NCBI GenBank assembly: GCA_017994935.1
Contig: JAGOJU010000035.1
Coordinates: forward strand, 1 to 33,623
DNA from: Opitutaceae bacterium
GTDB taxonomy: Bacteria > Verrucomicrobiota > Verrucomicrobiia > Opitutales > Opitutaceae
Direction of reading: 5' to 3'
Length of the DNA stretch: 33,623 bases
Shown: positions 1-9,296 of the stretch, one piece after another
How positions within the stretch are numbered: the first letter of the stretch is position 1
Layout of the letters: every line of letters starts with the position of its first letter
Program-made: the position numbers and the translations under genes
The notes under the pieces: model-generated
What the model was told of the DNA's origin: nothing
Database searches by the model: none
The model's input: the letters and a program-made list of their open reading frames with translations, nothing else

Positions 1-732
1 CCGCTCGGATACTGGGCCGCCTATGATTGCGACTGGCGCAGCCGGCGGATCTGTGTGGTCGGGAGGGAATACAGGGTCCGCGTTTGGAATGACTGCCGGA
101 TCGGCCGCATTCCGCTCCATCACTATCGCTCGGATCATCACCATGCCGGGCAGTGGAGCGTGTGGCACTCGCGAAGCCTTCCGCCAGTTTCAGGCAACCA
201 CCGGCATACGTATGCCGGAAGTCATGACAGAAGGGATTACCTGAACCAAAGGCCCTCTGGGGTGACTTCGAATCCACGCTCATGGAACTCGACCAGCGGA
301 ATCGTGAGACCACATGAATCACCCTCCAATACCCACGCCCCTACGAGAACATCCCGCCAGCCCGGCAACGACCACGGTCGTGTTTCCAGGGATCCTCAGC
401 AAAACCAGACACTGCCCGCAGCATCCCGTGCACGCAGTGAACGCAGCATGAGGGGTCCTCAGACGCCGCAGCCAGGCGACGCCAATTTCGTGGGACCCGT
501 GACGAGCCAGGACCGTCAGCGGGTCCAGTCGAACACAAGCAGCCGACGCGTGGGAGTCCCCGCAGCACCGCCATCCTCCCGCAGCACCTTTTCGGAGCGA
601 CCGGCCCCACCGGTCAGGACGGAATCGCAGCCGTCCTTCAGGCGCGAAAGCAATTCCCCTCCGGCCCAGGCCCGAGTCTACTCCGGACGATCCACCACGA
701 TCGACCGGCCCACCGTGCAGCATGTCGAGTGA
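1..732 (+). CDS. hypothetical low-complexity basic protein, 5' truncated
   Basis: The reading frame is open from the first base of the window to the TGA at 730-732, so the start lies upstream. The visible 243 residues begin with a Tyr/Trp/Cys-rich stretch, then a His-rich patch (HHYRSDHHH), then about 150 residues dominated by Ser, Pro, Arg, Gln and Thr. This composition predicts a disordered, basic tail. I do not recognise a family. The internal GTG at 55 could serve as a start, but the frame runs on upstream, which favours a truncated larger gene. It converges on trmO with about 50 bases between them. The overlapping minus-strand frames have worse composition. Coding status is likely; function is unknown. 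Confidence 0.55.
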   Translation, partial: PLGYWAAYDCDWRSRRICVVGREYRVRVWNDCRIGRIPLHHYRSDHHHAGQWSVWHSRSLPPVSGNHRHTYAGSHDRRDYLNQRPSGVTSNPRSWNSTSGIVRPHESPSNTHAPTRTSRQPGNDHGRVSRDPQQNQTLPAASRARSERSMRGPQTPQPGDANFVGPVTSQDRQRVQSNTSSRRVGVPAAPPSSRSTFSERPAPPVRTESQPSFRRESNSPPAQARVYSGRSTTIDRPTVQHVE

Positions 733-782
733 GTGCCCCGGCGGAGGCGCGTCTCCTTGAAAGGTGGATGCCCGCTGCGATG

Positions 783-1598
783 CTATTCACTCTCCGGCCA
801 GTGCCTGAGAAAATCGAGCTGGGCATCGCAATCGGTGATTCCGGCGCGCTCCGGATCAACGAGAAACCGGCGGGGATAGGCGGGATTGATTTCGAGAATG
901 GTGACGCGTGTCTGCTCGATCGAGAATATCGCCCGCCAGGCGCCGCAGCCGATTTCGAATCCGCCGGAGCGCCTCTTCCGGATGCGCCGGGATCGGTGCG
1001 GAGTTGGATCACGCGCCAGCAGTTCCCCCATGCGGGAGGAAAAATCCACTTTCCATGATGTTCGCAGCCAGTCCCTCTGCTCCGTCGCAAGCGGTGCCCA
1101 GTGGATCGTGAATTGCGTCGACGTGCGCTCGATGTTTTCCACCTCCTCCCACCATCCCGCCTTCTCGGTCGGAAAAGCATCGTAGGCAGGAAGGTAGGGT
1201 TTGATGTCGAGGATGGGCGTGCCATCCACGAGGTCACAGGGCCCGACGTGTAGTGTGCGACCGGATACATCGAGCAGCTGAACCGCGGAGATGCCTATGG
1301 GATTGGGACGATGGGGCGAACGCGTGGCAAACACGCCACGCCTTACGGCCGGTCCCCGCGGAGGCAGCACCATGGGGCGCCAGTTCTGGTTGCGATGAAA
1401 CCACCATACGAGCCAGATCCGCGAAAAACCCTTCAGGTCCCGAAGGGCTCCCTCAAGCCGCAAATCCTTGCGGAGTTCGATCCGATTTTTCTCACCGGCG
1501 GACTCCTTTGGTTGATGGAGCGCGTGGAACTTCAGCGTCTTTCCAGTCCGCAGCCAGCCGATGGGCTGAACGGAAAGTACGGCGGGCGGATTTTCCAT
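783..1598 (-). CDS. trmO: tRNA (N6-threonylcarbamoyladenosine(37)-N6)-methyltransferase TrmO
   Basis: TrmO (TsaA/YaeB family) uses S-adenosylmethionine to methylate t6A37 of tRNA-Thr, giving m6t6A, in the cytoplasm. The 271-residue product carries the family signature SPHRPNPIG (residues 94-102) in the beta-barrel domain, preceded by FATR. A core around residues 125-145 reads DGTPILDIKPYLPAYD. The C-terminal part (about 195-265, starting with a DP-P-R motif) matches the small second domain of TrmO. The frame is open upstream to 1754, but those residues are unlike the family and would overlap the divergent DUF5069 gene. The ATG at 1598 puts the conserved VQPIGWLRT strand near the N terminus. 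No Shine-Dalgarno motif is visible. It is probably a single-gene unit. Confidence 0.9.
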   Translation of the reverse strand: MENPPAVLSVQPIGWLRTGKTLKFHALHQPKESAGEKNRIELRKDLRLEGALRDLKGFSRIWLVWWFHRNQNWRPMVLPPRGPAVRRGVFATRSPHRPNPIGISAVQLLDVSGRTLHVGPCDLVDGTPILDIKPYLPAYDAFPTEKAGWWEEVENIERTSTQFTIHWAPLATEQRDWLRTSWKVDFSSRMGELLARDPTPHRSRRIRKRRSGGFEIGCGAWRAIFSIEQTRVTILEINPAYPRRFLVDPERAGITDCDAQLDFLRHWPESE

Positions 1599-1741
1599 GA
1601 AGGTTGGACTTGGCAAACGATGCGCGACGACGTTGCAACCTTGCTGGAAATGAGCAATCCTTTGCGCATTCCCTCGGCATGGCGCGACCGTCCGCCGGCT
1701 GAGGCACAAGCAATGACGGGACCCATTCCAAAACAAATACC

Positions 1742-2188
1742 ATGAGTAATACATATGTTCCCATGATTCCCTGCAATGTCGCAGGACCTCTCGGCGTGCT
1801 TCACCTGCCGCGCCTCTGGCTCAAGGTCTCGCTCGAGGCCAGGGGCAAGATTGCTCCGGGCTATCCAGGAATCGGCAAGGGCTTCGATTCGATGGTGATT
1901 GCCGGCCTCGGTCTCTCGCCGGAGGCCGTGAAGAAGTTCATCACCGACAAACGGCCCACTTACGGAGAGTTCGAAACATGGATCAAGGCTCAGCCCGGGG
2001 TGAAGCTGGATCGTGCCTCCATCTACAAGCTGAACCAGTCCATACTCGGCTATCATCACCGCGACGAAGTTCACACGGAGATCCTCAAGACGGCAGGTTA
2101 CCCAAATGACGGATCGGTCCAGGGATCGGCCGTTGAACTCAATGCGCTGGATGACTGGGCGGCTTTCCACGCCAGCGTTTTGAAATAG
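1742..2188 (+). CDS. DUF5069 domain-containing protein
   Basis: This 148-residue soluble protein resembles the DUF5069 family, common in Verrucomicrobiota and of unknown function. The characteristic opening is visible: GPLGVLHLPRLWLK (residues 15-28), followed by a Gly-rich PGYPGIGKGFD segment and an LGLSPEAVKKFI helix. Near the centre it has YGEFETWI, and later a YHHRDEVHTEIL stretch. There is no signal peptide or membrane segment. The ATG at 1742 gives the expected N terminus. The gene is divergent from trmO across 143 bases and is followed within 45 bases by a strong intrinsic terminator, so it is transcribed as a single gene separate from purL. The family assignment is from recognition; no function can be inferred from the neighbours. 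Confidence 0.8.
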   Translation: MSNTYVPMIPCNVAGPLGVLHLPRLWLKVSLEARGKIAPGYPGIGKGFDSMVIAGLGLSPEAVKKFITDKRPTYGEFETWIKAQPGVKLDRASIYKLNQSILGYHHRDEVHTEILKTAGYPNDGSVQGSAVELNALDDWAAFHASVLK

Positions 2189-2230
2189 GTGCAGCTTCGT
2201 GGCGTCGTCCTGGCGCCGTGCGCAACCCCT

Positions 2231-2260
2231 GCCGTGGTGCCCCTGGCGCCACGGCTTTTT
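2231..2260 (+). terminator. intrinsic terminator after the DUF5069 gene
   Basis: An 11-bp stem (GCCGTGGTGCC at 2231-2241 and GGCGCCACGGC at 2245-2255, one G-U wobble) closes a CCT loop and is followed directly by five T residues. It starts 42 bases after the DUF5069 stop and lies 75 bases before purL, so it should separate the two units. It is the clearest terminator in the window. Confidence 0.85.
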
Positions 2261-2312
2261 CGCGTTCCCGTTTTCCGGAAGGCACCCGCCTTGCCTTGAC
2301 CGCCCGGGGGTG

Positions 2313-2333
2313 TTGGAGAACATCGTTTTCCAA
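2313..2333 (+). promoter_or_regulatory. dyad/hairpin immediately upstream of the purL start
   Basis: The arms TTGGAGAAC (2313-2321) and GTTTTCCAA (2325-2333) pair over nine positions, one of them G-U, around an ATC loop, ending two bases before the purL ATG. It could be a repressor operator, or an mRNA hairpin that covers the initiation region. The GGAG inside the left arm ends 17 bases from the ATG, which is too far for a normal Shine-Dalgarno. A TTGACC at 2296-2301 resembles a -35 box, but no good -10 follows. It does not match the E. coli PurR box. Function is inferred from position only. Confidence 0.4.
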
Positions 2334-2335
2334 CC

Positions 2336-5300
2336 ATGTTCACGCTCCGTGGGTCGTCTGCCCTCTCAACCTTTCGCCGCCAGAAGCTGCTGCAGGATCT
2401 TGCCGCTGCCGGAGTCGCTGTCCTGGATCTCAGCGCGCATTATGTCCACCTGGTGGCGCTCGTGGAAGGCGAGGCGGCGCCCTCCGAAACCGAAAGCGCC
2501 ATCCTGAAACAATTGCTCGCCTATGGTCCGCGTGATCTGCCGCCCCCGCTTCAGGGAGAGGTGCGGGTCGTGGCGCCCAGGCCTGGAACCCTGTCGCCCT
2601 GGTCCTCGAAAGCGACGGACATTGCACACATCTGCGGCCTTTCAAGAATCAAGCGAATTGAGAGAGTGATCCTTTTTTCTCTCGTGGGGGATTTCACCGC
2701 GTCCGCCGAGGCGAGGGAAAAGTTCAAGCATCAGGCCGATCCGCTTCTCCACGACCGGATGACCCAGGCCGTGTTTTCATCGCTCGACGACTGCGCAGTC
2801 CTTTTCAGGCTGGAGACTCCCAGGGCGTCCGTACAAATTCCCGTGCTGGCGGAAGGACGGATCGCCCTGGAATCCGCCAATCACGCATTGGGACTCGCTC
2901 TTGCCGAGGATGAGATCGCCTACCTGGTGCAGGCTTTCCGCGCGATCGGGCGTGATCCCTCCGATGTGGAACTGATGATGTTTGCGCAGGCGAATTCGGA
3001 GCACTGCCGTCACAAGATCTTCAACGCCACCTGGCAAATCGACGAGGCCGCGATGCCCCATTCGCTGTTCCAGATGATCAGGAACACCCATCAATTGCAT
3101 TCCGAAGGGATTCTTTCCGCCTACCGCGACAACGCGGCGGTTCTGGAAGGCAGCAAGGGAGGAAGATTTTTTGTCGATCCCGGGACCGGCGTTTACCGCG
3201 CGGTTCATGAGGAGATCGACCTCCTCTGCAAGGTCGAGACCCACAATCATCCGACGGCGATCTCCCCGTTTCCCGGAGCGGCGACGGGGTCCGGCGGGGA
3301 GATCCGGGACGAGGGTGCAACGGGGAGGGGATCCAAGCCCAAGGCCGGGCTCACCGGCTTTACCGTATCCAACCTTCAACTACCCGGTGCACGGCAGCCA
3401 TGGGAGAGGGATCATGGCAAGCCGGCGAAGATCGCCTCCGCCCTTGAGATCATGATCGAGGGACCGCTGGGTGGCGCCGCGTTCAACAACGAGTTCGGAC
3501 GCCCCGCCATCTGCGGTTATTTCCGCACCTTTGAAATGGAGGTCCCCGGCGCAGGCGGCCCGCAACTCAGGGGCTATCACAAGCCGATCATGCTTGCAGG
3601 CGGCCTTGGCAATATCCGCCGCGAGCACGTGCAGAAGGGGAAAATCCTCCCCGGGGATGCCCTGATCGTTCTCGGCGGGCCGGCCATGCTGATCGGATTG
3701 GGCGGAGGTGCGGCGAGTTCCGTGGCGAGCGGGGCGGGGCAGGAGGATCTCGATTTTGCCAGTGTGCAGCGCGACAACGCGGAGATGCAGCGCCGGTGCC
3801 AGGAGGTGATCGACCGCTGCTGGGCGCTTGGCGAAGCAAATCCGATCTCGTTCATTCACGATGTCGGTGCCGGTGGCATTTCCAACGCCCTGCCGGAACT
3901 CGTGAATGACGGGGGCCGCGGAGGTCACTTTCAATTGCGCGACGTTCCGAACGATGAGCCCGGGATGAGTCCGCTTGAGATCTGGTGCAATGAAGCGCAG
4001 GAGCGTTATGTGCTGGCTGTTCCCGATGAGCGCCTTGCGGTGTTCGAGGCCCTGTGCCGGCGGGAGCGCTGTCCCTTCGCGGTGGTCGGCCGCGCCACCG
4101 AGCGCAAGCAGCTCGTGCTTGAGGACTCGCATTTCAAGAACACTCCGATCGACATGCCTCTGGAAGTGCTGCTTGGAAAACCTCCCCGCATGCACCGGCG
4201 CGACCTTTCGCTGGATACAAGATGGCTGCCCCTCGCGCTGTCCGGGATCACCCTCAACGAGGCCCTGCGCCGCGTCGTTTCCCATCCAACCGTGGCCGAC
4301 AAGACGTTTCTCATTTCCATTGGAGATCGGACCGTGACCGGACTGGTCGCGCGGGACCAGATGGTCGGCCCCTGGCAGGTACCCGTGGCGGACTGCGGAG
4401 TGACGGCGGCGACCTTCGATTCCTTTGCAGGAGAAGCCATGTCCGTCGGGGAACGAACCCCGGTCGCCCTCAATCACGCGGCCGCATCCGCGCGACTCGC
4501 GGTGGCTGAGGCGCTCACCAATATCGTCGCAGCCTCAATTGCGGGCATCGGCAAGGTGAGCCTCTCTGCAAACTGGATGGCCGCACCGGCGCAACCGGGC
4601 GAAGGGGCCGCACTGTACGAAGCCGTGAAGGCGGTGGGGATGGAGCTTTGCCCCCGTCTTGGAATCACGATTCCCGTAGGAAAGGACTCGATGAGCATGA
4701 GCACGGTGTGGAAGGACGGATCCGCACAGAAGCGCATGACGGCTCCGGTTTCGCTGATCGTCTCCGCATTCGCTCCGTGCCGGGACATCCGCCGTACGCT
4801 GACGCCACAATTGCGTCAGCCCTCCGACAAGTGGAGGAATGGAGAGAGCGTCGGGGAAACGCGGCTTGTGCTGATCGATCTGGGCCGCGGAAAGAACCGG
4901 CTCGGTGGATCCATTTTCGCGCAGGTGCTTTCCCAACTCGGCGAAACTCCGCCCGATGTCGACTCGCCCGACGACCTCAAGGGCCTTTGGAATGCGGTAC
5001 AGTCGCTCAACGAATCGGGTCTCCTGCTCGCCTATCACGATCGTTCGGACGGGGGGCTGGCGATCGCGCTTCTGGAGATGGCGTTTGCGGGACATGTGGG
5101 CGTCGATCTCCAGCTCTGCACTGACGGCAGCGAACTGTCGGCGCTGTTTGCCGAACTCTTTTCTGAGGAAATCGGTGCGGTGGTGCAGGTCAGGCGCGAC
5201 GATCTTGAGGAAGTCATGGCGGTGCTTGCAAAGGCAGGGCTGGCAGGCTGCACCCGGGTTGTCGGTCGGCTGAATGCAAGCCACCAGCTGCGCTTGCTCC

Positions 5301-6289
5301 ATGGGGAGACCGTGCTCCTTGAGCAGGGGCTCGCGGAGTTGCGCGCGCAGTGGTCCGATGTGACGCACCGCATCGCCTCGCTGCGGGACAATCCGCGGTG
5401 CGCACGAGCGGAACATGAGGGCCGGTTCGATTCCCGCGACCCGGGGATTTCCCCGAAAATCACATTCCCGTATCCTTTTCCCGCGCCCCTGTCATCAGGC
5501 AGCAAGGGAGCGAAGCGTCCATTGATCGCGATTCTCCGGGAGCAGGGTGTCAATGGGCAGCTGGAGATGGCTGCCGCATTCGATCGCGCCGGGTTTGACT
5601 GTGTGGATGTCCACATGACCGACATCCTCGGCGGCCGACGCACGCTTCGGGAATTTCGCGGATTGGCCGCCTGCGGCGGCTTCAGCTATGGGGATGTGCT
5701 GGGCGCAGGTCAGGGGTGGGCAAAGAGCATCCTGTTCAATGCGCACGCACGCGCCGAGTTTGCGGCGTTTTTTGCCCGCGAGGACAGTTTCGCACTGGGT
5801 GTCTGCAATGGCTGCCAGATGATGAGCAATCTCCGGAGCATCATTCCCGGCTCCGAGCACTGGCCGCGTTTTGTGCAGAATATCTCCGAGCGTTTCGAGG
5901 CCCGATTCGTCTCCCTGAAAATTGAGAGCAGCCCGAGCATTCTTTTCAAAGGCATGGAAGGCTCGGTGCTGCCGGTGGCGGCCTCCCACGGCGAAGGGTA
6001 CGCGGAATTTGCAGACGCCGCCGCTGGCGAAGCATGCAGCAGGTCAGGCCATGTTTCTGCACGTTATGTCGACAATCATCATCGGGTCACGGAAGTCTAC
6101 CCCCTGAATCCAAATGGATCACCTCAAGGGATCACGGCTCTCACGACCGGCAACGGGCGTGTGACCATCATGATGCCTCACCCCGAGCGTGTGCACCGGA
6201 CTTCATCGATGAGCTGGCATCCCGTCGGATGGGAAGACGACAGCCCGTGGATGAAGCTCTTCTACAACGCCCGTGCGTGGGTTGGCTGA
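2336..6289 (+). CDS. purL: phosphoribosylformylglycinamidine synthase, single-chain PurL
   Basis: This is the fourth step of de novo purine synthesis: FGAR + ATP + glutamine to FGAM. At 1317 residues it is the large fused form (E. coli about 1295). The N terminus ([18 protein letters not shown]) aligns with the E. coli protein, fixing the ATG at 2336. The synthetase core begins near residue 220, with HNHP at 303-306 followed by the Gly-rich [18 protein letters not shown] second half-site has [10 protein letters not shown] near residue 780. The C-terminal class I glutaminase domain (from about 1060) has the nucleophile elbow GVCNG with Cys1157, and the His1282 and Glu1284 pair in PHPER. All key residues seen are intact. 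No other pur gene is in the window, so it stands alone, behind a strong terminator and a leader dyad. No Shine-Dalgarno motif is visible. Confidence 0.97.
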   Translation: MFTLRGSSALSTFRRQKLLQDLAAAGVAVLDLSAHYVHLVALVEGEAAPSETESAILKQLLAYGPRDLPPPLQGEVRVVAPRPGTLSPWSSKATDIAHICGLSRIKRIERVILFSLVGDFTASAEAREKFKHQADPLLHDRMTQAVFSSLDDCAVLFRLETPRASVQIPVLAEGRIALESANHALGLALAEDEIAYLVQAFRAIGRDPSDVELMMFAQANSEHCRHKIFNATWQIDEAAMPHSLFQMIRNTHQLHSEGILSAYRDNAAVLEGSKGGRFFVDPGTGVYRAVHEEIDLLCKVETHNHPTAISPFPGAATGSGGEIRDEGATGRGSKPKAGLTGFTVSNLQLPGARQPWERDHGKPAKIASALEIMIEGPLGGAAFNNEFGRPAICGYFRTFEMEVPGAGGPQLRGYHKPIMLAGGLGNIRREHVQKGKILPGDALIVLGGPAMLIGLGGGAASSVASGAGQEDLDFASVQRDNAEMQRRCQEVIDRCWALGEANPISFIHDVGAGGISNALPELVNDGGRGGHFQLRDVPNDEPGMSPLEIWCNEAQERYVLAVPDERLAVFEALCRRERCPFAVVGRATERKQLVLEDSHFKNTPIDMPLEVLLGKPPRMHRRDLSLDTRWLPLALSGITLNEALRRVVSHPTVADKTFLISIGDRTVTGLVARDQMVGPWQVPVADCGVTAATFDSFAGEAMSVGERTPVALNHAAASARLAVAEALTNIVAASIAGIGKVSLSANWMAAPAQPGEGAALYEAVKAVGMELCPRLGITIPVGKDSMSMSTVWKDGSAQKRMTAPVSLIVSAFAPCRDIRRTLTPQLRQPSDKWRNGESVGETRLVLIDLGRGKNRLGGSIFAQVLSQLGETPPDVDSPDDLKGLWNAVQSLNESGLLLAYHDRSDGGLAIALLEMAFAGHVGVDLQLCTDGSELSALFAELFSEEIGAVVQVRRDDLEEVMAVLAKAGLAGCTRVVGRLNASHQLRLLHGETVLLEQGLAELRAQWSDVTHRIASLRDNPRCARAEHEGRFDSRDPGISPKITFPYPFPAPLSSGSKGAKRPLIAILREQGVNGQLEMAAAFDRAGFDCVDVHMTDILGGRRTLREFRGLAACGGFSYGDVLGAGQGWAKSILFNAHARAEFAAFFAREDSFALGVCNGCQMMSNLRSIIPGSEHWPRFVQNISERFEARFVSLKIESSPSILFKGMEGSVLPVAASHGEGYAEFADAAAGEACSRSGHVSARYVDNHHRVTEVYPLNPNGSPQGITALTTGNGRVTIMMPHPERVHRTSSMSWHPVGWEDDSPWMKLFYNARAWVG

Positions 6290-6549
6290 AGCGGGTGCCC
6301 GCCGGCCCGCTTGTCGGCCGGGTCTTGTCCAACCTCGTGGGCAACGACGTCGATCACGTCCCCGCTTCCGCTGGCGGGGAAGCCCCGCTCGTTCCCACCG
6401 GAAACATTGCGGGTTGTGCCCGTTCGGCTGAACCGCCTTCTGGCGGACGCCAGGACCGCCACCAAGGCAAGGGCGAAAGCTCCGATCAGGGCCGCAGCGA
6501 GGGCAAGGACCCCGACCACGATGGCAATGAGCATCTGCAGGAAGCGCAT
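6262..6549 (-). CDS. small single-pass membrane protein, unknown function
   Basis: A 95-residue product starts at the ATG at 6549, chosen because it sits directly before a strong hydrophobic helix (about residues 5-34, rich in Leu, Ala, Val). After the helix come an Arg cluster (RRR at 37-39), a Gly/Ser/Arg-rich stretch and the short acidic motif [11 protein letters not shown] (63-73). A cytoplasmic tail is likely by the positive-inside rule. The longer frame back to 6819 adds residues without protein-like character. The last 28 bases overlap the 3' end of purL on the opposite strand. I recall similar small helix-plus-DVID-tail proteins in related bacteria but cannot name a family. Expression is unproven, and the C-terminal third could be read-through sequence. 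Confidence 0.5.
   Translation of the reverse strand: MRFLQMLIAIVVGVLALAAALIGAFALALVAVLASARRRFSRTGTTRNVSGGNERGFPASGSGDVIDVVAHEVGQDPADKRAGGHPLQPTHARAL
6302..6321 (+). terminator. possible hairpin terminator after purL
   Basis: A perfect 6-bp GC stem (CCGGCC at 6302-6307 and GGCCGG at 6316-6321, 8-base loop) lies 13 bases after the purL stop. There is no proper T run behind it, only GTCTTGT, and it also lies inside the convergent 95-residue frame. It may help end purL transcription, but it could simply reflect the GC-rich sequence. Confidence 0.25.
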
Positions 6550-6883
6550 GGAATGGAAGACACGGAAGAGAGGGATAGGTTGCGCAGGATTGCAAGGAGT
6601 ACAAGCGTCCGCCCAGCTTTCCGGGCCAGTGATTTTTTCCTGAAATCGCGAAACGAACAGTTGCGACCGAACCTGGCTCCCGCTATGTTTTCTCAAGATC
6701 TCCGCACCTGCGCCATCAACGCCAGAGGTGCAGACCTGCCCGGGGTTTTCCGCGTCAACGGCCGCTGGAAACCGCACGGCAGATCGCATTGAGGCGGGCT
6801 GAATGCAGGTCACCTCCACCCAGTCATTTGATCCTCACTCACGTTTACCGATTCAAGCCCGTCTGCCACTCGCTGCGCTCATC
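6550..6883. other. divergent intergenic region
   Basis: These 334 bases separate the minus-strand 95-residue gene from the plus-strand 129-residue gene, so promoters for both are expected here. The frames that cross it have poor composition. The only promoter-like pair I find is at 6661-6689 (listed separately). No convincing hairpin, tRNA or long repeat was seen. Confidence 0.5.
6661..6689 (+). promoter_or_regulatory. candidate sigma70-type promoter
   Basis: TTGCGA (6661-6666) and TATGTT (6684-6689) are separated by exactly 17 bases, a reasonable match to the sigma70 consensus. It would give a leader of about 190 bases for the gene starting at 6884. In a GC-rich genome an AT-rich -10 stands out, but such a match can still arise by chance. 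Confidence 0.28.
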
Positions 6884-7273
6884 ATGAATGTCGAAAATAC
6901 CCACCACGGAAAAATTCTGGCCCATGGCAAGGGAGTCGGCGGACTCTCCTTGTCGGAGATCGAGCGGCGCGCGGAGGAGATTGCACTGATCGAGGGGAAG
7001 GTGGGCGGAGCTTCCCAGGAAACGCTTCGCCTTGCCAGGGAAGAACTGACGGGGGCGGGTCTGCAGGGTGTCTCGGAAGATGAGGAAACCAGCACGGTTT
7101 CCATCAACCGCGACCCGGGTGATCCGGTTTCCGTGCATGGACGGCAGATCCCGGTGCTGTCGGACGACGACGAGCAGGAAACCATCGAACGGCTCGCCAT
7201 CGAAGGGGTGGAGGAGGCGCAGCATGAACAGATGCTCGCCGACCGGCTTCGCAATCGCGGCTACACCGGCTGA
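6884..7273 (+). CDS. hypothetical acidic protein
   Basis: The 129-residue product from the ATG at 6884 is highly charged and acidic, with no signal peptide or membrane helix. The frame is open from 6803, but the first 27 residues look non-coding, and MNVENTHH gives a plausible start. Residues about 23-65 predict amphipathic helices (LSEIERRAEEIALIEG and ETLRLAREEL). A Ser/Asp/Glu-rich middle follows. The last 30 residues form another charged helix (VEEAQHEQMLADRLRNRG). I do not recognise the family; the general look is of a small helical cytoplasmic protein. It converges on the dienelactone hydrolase gene with 27 bases between them and shows no operon partner. Confidence 0.65.
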   Translation: MNVENTHHGKILAHGKGVGGLSLSEIERRAEEIALIEGKVGGASQETLRLAREELTGAGLQGVSEDEETSTVSINRDPGDPVSVHGRQIPVLSDDDEQETIERLAIEGVEEAQHEQMLADRLRNRGYTG

Positions 7274-7300
7274 ACCGGGCATGTGCCTGTTGGAGGTACA

Positions 7301-8089
7301 TCAGTGCCGCGATTCCGACGGCCCTTCCGACAAGCTCCGCAAATCGCCTTCGCCGAGCTTCCGACGAAGGAGGGCAACACCCATGCCCAGCGATACGTGC
7401 GCCAGTTCGGGGTCGTACCGGTAGCCTTCATCGCGAAGGAAGGCGTGTGCCCCATTGAACTCATGCCACGTGAAGTGGGTTCCCGCAGCTGCAAGCGCTG
7501 AATGGATTCGGGATCTCCCTTCGGCGGGCACATGGGGGTCCTGTCGCCCGAAAATCATGAGGAGCTCCCCTTTGATTTCACCCACCCGATCGAGCGAGTT
7601 GTCGTTCATTCCCTTTCCAAGTCCGCGCTTGTGAATGTCCGTGGGGTAGAAACAGACCCCCGCGTCCACCTCCGGGTTCATCGCAGCCCTGAACGAAAGG
7701 TGACCGCCGATACAGATGCCGATCGAGCCCACCTTTCCCGTCACACGCTCGTGGGACTTCAGATAGGAAATGACCGCACGCGCATCCGAATCATAGCTGG
7801 CGAGTTCCTTTGTGGTCTTGAGGGTGTTGCCCTTGTCCGCACCCGCCTGGTCGTATGCGAGCACGGTGCCTGCGGGCAGGAACTCATGATAGATCTCGGG
7901 AACGGCGACCACGAATCCGTGGCCGGCAAAAAAGGCGGCGGTGCGGCGAATGGGTGCGGTGACCTGGAAAATTTCAGAGAATAGCACGAGCCCGGGATAG
8001 CGTCCGGGCGCGGTTGGGACATAGACATACGTGCGCATGGGGCCCGAGGCTGTCGGGACATCCACGGCGAGAGGTTCGGAGACGGTCAT
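7301..8089 (-). CDS. dienelactone hydrolase family protein
   Basis: This is an alpha/beta hydrolase of the dienelactone hydrolase family, 262 residues, close to the family length. The nucleophile elbow is GICIGGH with Cys126, and the other catalytic positions are Asp184 (RQDPHVP) and His215 (NGAHAF). The Glu of LFSEIFQ (residue 39) matches the conserved Glu that modulates the Cys nucleophile. No signal peptide is seen, so it is cytoplasmic. The enzyme probably hydrolyses a small ester or lactone; the true substrate is unknown, and family members often act outside chloroaromatic degradation. It is the last gene of the minus-strand operon, 22 bases after the PIG-V-like gene. The link to thiol metabolism is positional only. 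Confidence 0.88.
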   Translation of the reverse strand: MTVSEPLAVDVPTASGPMRTYVYVPTAPGRYPGLVLFSEIFQVTAPIRRTAAFFAGHGFVVAVPEIYHEFLPAGTVLAYDQAGADKGNTLKTTKELASYDSDARAVISYLKSHERVTGKVGSIGICIGGHLSFRAAMNPEVDAGVCFYPTDIHKRGLGKGMNDNSLDRVGEIKGELLMIFGRQDPHVPAEGRSRIHSALAAAGTHFTWHEFNGAHAFLRDEGYRYDPELAHVSLGMGVALLRRKLGEGDLRSLSEGPSESRH

Positions 8090-8111
8090 GGCGGGAAGGA
8101 AACCTTTTGAA

Positions 8112-9230
8112 TCAAGTGAACCAGTAGCCTGTTGAAAAAGCGACGGTTGAAAATGCGAGAAAAGCGGTGCTCAGAATCGTGAAGGGCAGCTCAAGGGATG
8201 GGCGCCTGTCAACCCAGGCAGCGAGCATGAGGTAGAATGGGACAATCACGCTCAGGTATCGTGGCATTGCCTCCAGCAGTCCTGTGGAGGTGTACAGCCC
8301 GATGTAGGCGATGCACATGACGAGGTAGGCCGGGCGCATCTTCAGGCGGAAGCCAACGCCGAGCAGAATCAGGGCTACAAGAAGTGCTCCGCAGAACCAG
8401 ACCAGGTATACGGGTGGAAGGGAAAGCACATTCGGATGGGCGAATGTCTCCCAGAAGGGCATGAGTTGACGCCCCCAGTGAATCTCCGCCCGCCGGTAAA
8501 TCAATGGGTCTCCAAACTTGAGCGCCATGTACGCCATGTAGGTCAGCGTCCCGGCGGCAGGCATTCCAACGCAGGCCAGGCGGATCCAGTTTCCGGGTTT
8601 TCCCAGCGAGAACTCCCTGCGCTCCTGGACAAGGAATTCCACCGCCAGAGGGACAACGAGGAGAAGTCCCACGCTGCGTGTCAGGGCCGCGGCATAACCC
8701 GCCAACCCCGCAAGCCACCAGCGACGCGTTCGCGCCCCATACAGGCTTGCAGCGACAAAAAGAATGAAGGCGCCTTCCGAATAGACCGTGGAAAAGAAAA
8801 AGCTGACCGGACCGAACAGGAAAAAGCGGACCGCAAGATCCGAGGCGCGCTCGGAGCAATCCATTCTTGCGAGACGCCAGATCAGCAAGGCGGCCGCGAA
8901 CGTGCAGACATTCGAGACAAGAATGCCCCCGTGGGCGAGGGACATGAAACCCATGGATCCCAAATGCATCAAGAGGGGATACAGCGGGAAAAAAACCACG
9001 CTGCTCTGGCCGTCTGGAAAGAATTCGTAGCCGTGCCGGGCCAGTTCGAGGTACCAGTTCGAATCCCAGCGAATGAAGGGCGCAACAATACCCGACTTCG
9101 CCTGCTCCGGAGAGACCAGGATGATTCCGGTGCTGAGAAATCCGATGGCCAGGATCAGAGCCCGGCTGAACACAAAGGCACACAGCGTGGCGCGCACTCC
9201 TGGCGATGAGAGGATTTTCCCGAGAGTCAT
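8112..9230 (-). CDS. PIG-V-like membrane mannosyltransferase family protein
   Basis: The 372-residue product is an integral membrane protein with roughly nine to ten hydrophobic helices. It resembles bacterial members of the PIG-V (GPI mannosyltransferase 2, GT-C fold) family. The first extracytoplasmic loop has RWDSNWYLELARHGY (from residue 54) with the Asp expected to be catalytic in GT-C enzymes. FFPLYPLL follows near residue 80, and SEGAF lies in a later loop. It probably transfers a sugar from a polyprenyl-phosphate donor to an acceptor on the outer face of the membrane; donor and acceptor are unknown. It lies between bshA (66-base gap) and the hydrolase gene (22-base gap), so it is likely co-transcribed with the thiol genes, perhaps only by chance. 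Confidence 0.75.
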   Translation of the reverse strand: MTLGKILSSPGVRATLCAFVFSRALILAIGFLSTGIILVSPEQAKSGIVAPFIRWDSNWYLELARHGYEFFPDGQSSVVFFPLYPLLMHLGSMGFMSLAHGGILVSNVCTFAAALLIWRLARMDCSERASDLAVRFFLFGPVSFFFSTVYSEGAFILFVAASLYGARTRRWWLAGLAGYAAALTRSVGLLLVVPLAVEFLVQERREFSLGKPGNWIRLACVGMPAAGTLTYMAYMALKFGDPLIYRRAEIHWGRQLMPFWETFAHPNVLSLPPVYLVWFCGALLVALILLGVGFRLKMRPAYLVMCIAYIGLYTSTGLLEAMPRYLSVIVPFYLMLAAWVDRRPSLELPFTILSTAFLAFSTVAFSTGYWFT

Positions 9231-9296
9231 GAGGGCGCGGTTTGGAGCGGAGATTCGGATTCGCTGTGCGTAGAGATCCTGCGTGTGCGGCGTCTT

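Noticed and set aside
1600..1642. AAGGTTG and CAACCTT inverted repeat between trmO and the DUF5069 gene
   Set aside because: Seven-base arms with a 29-base spacer are expected by chance at this length; no supporting promoter elements were seen.
729..1745. Plus-strand frames opposite trmO (729-1058, 1253-1600, 1311-1745)
   Set aside because: They lie antisense to a gene with clear TrmO motifs and have arginine- and proline-rich shadow composition.
6034..6792. Plus-strand frame of 252 codons crossing the purL end
   Set aside because: It starts inside purL in another frame, has no domain, and its composition is that of a GC-rich shadow.
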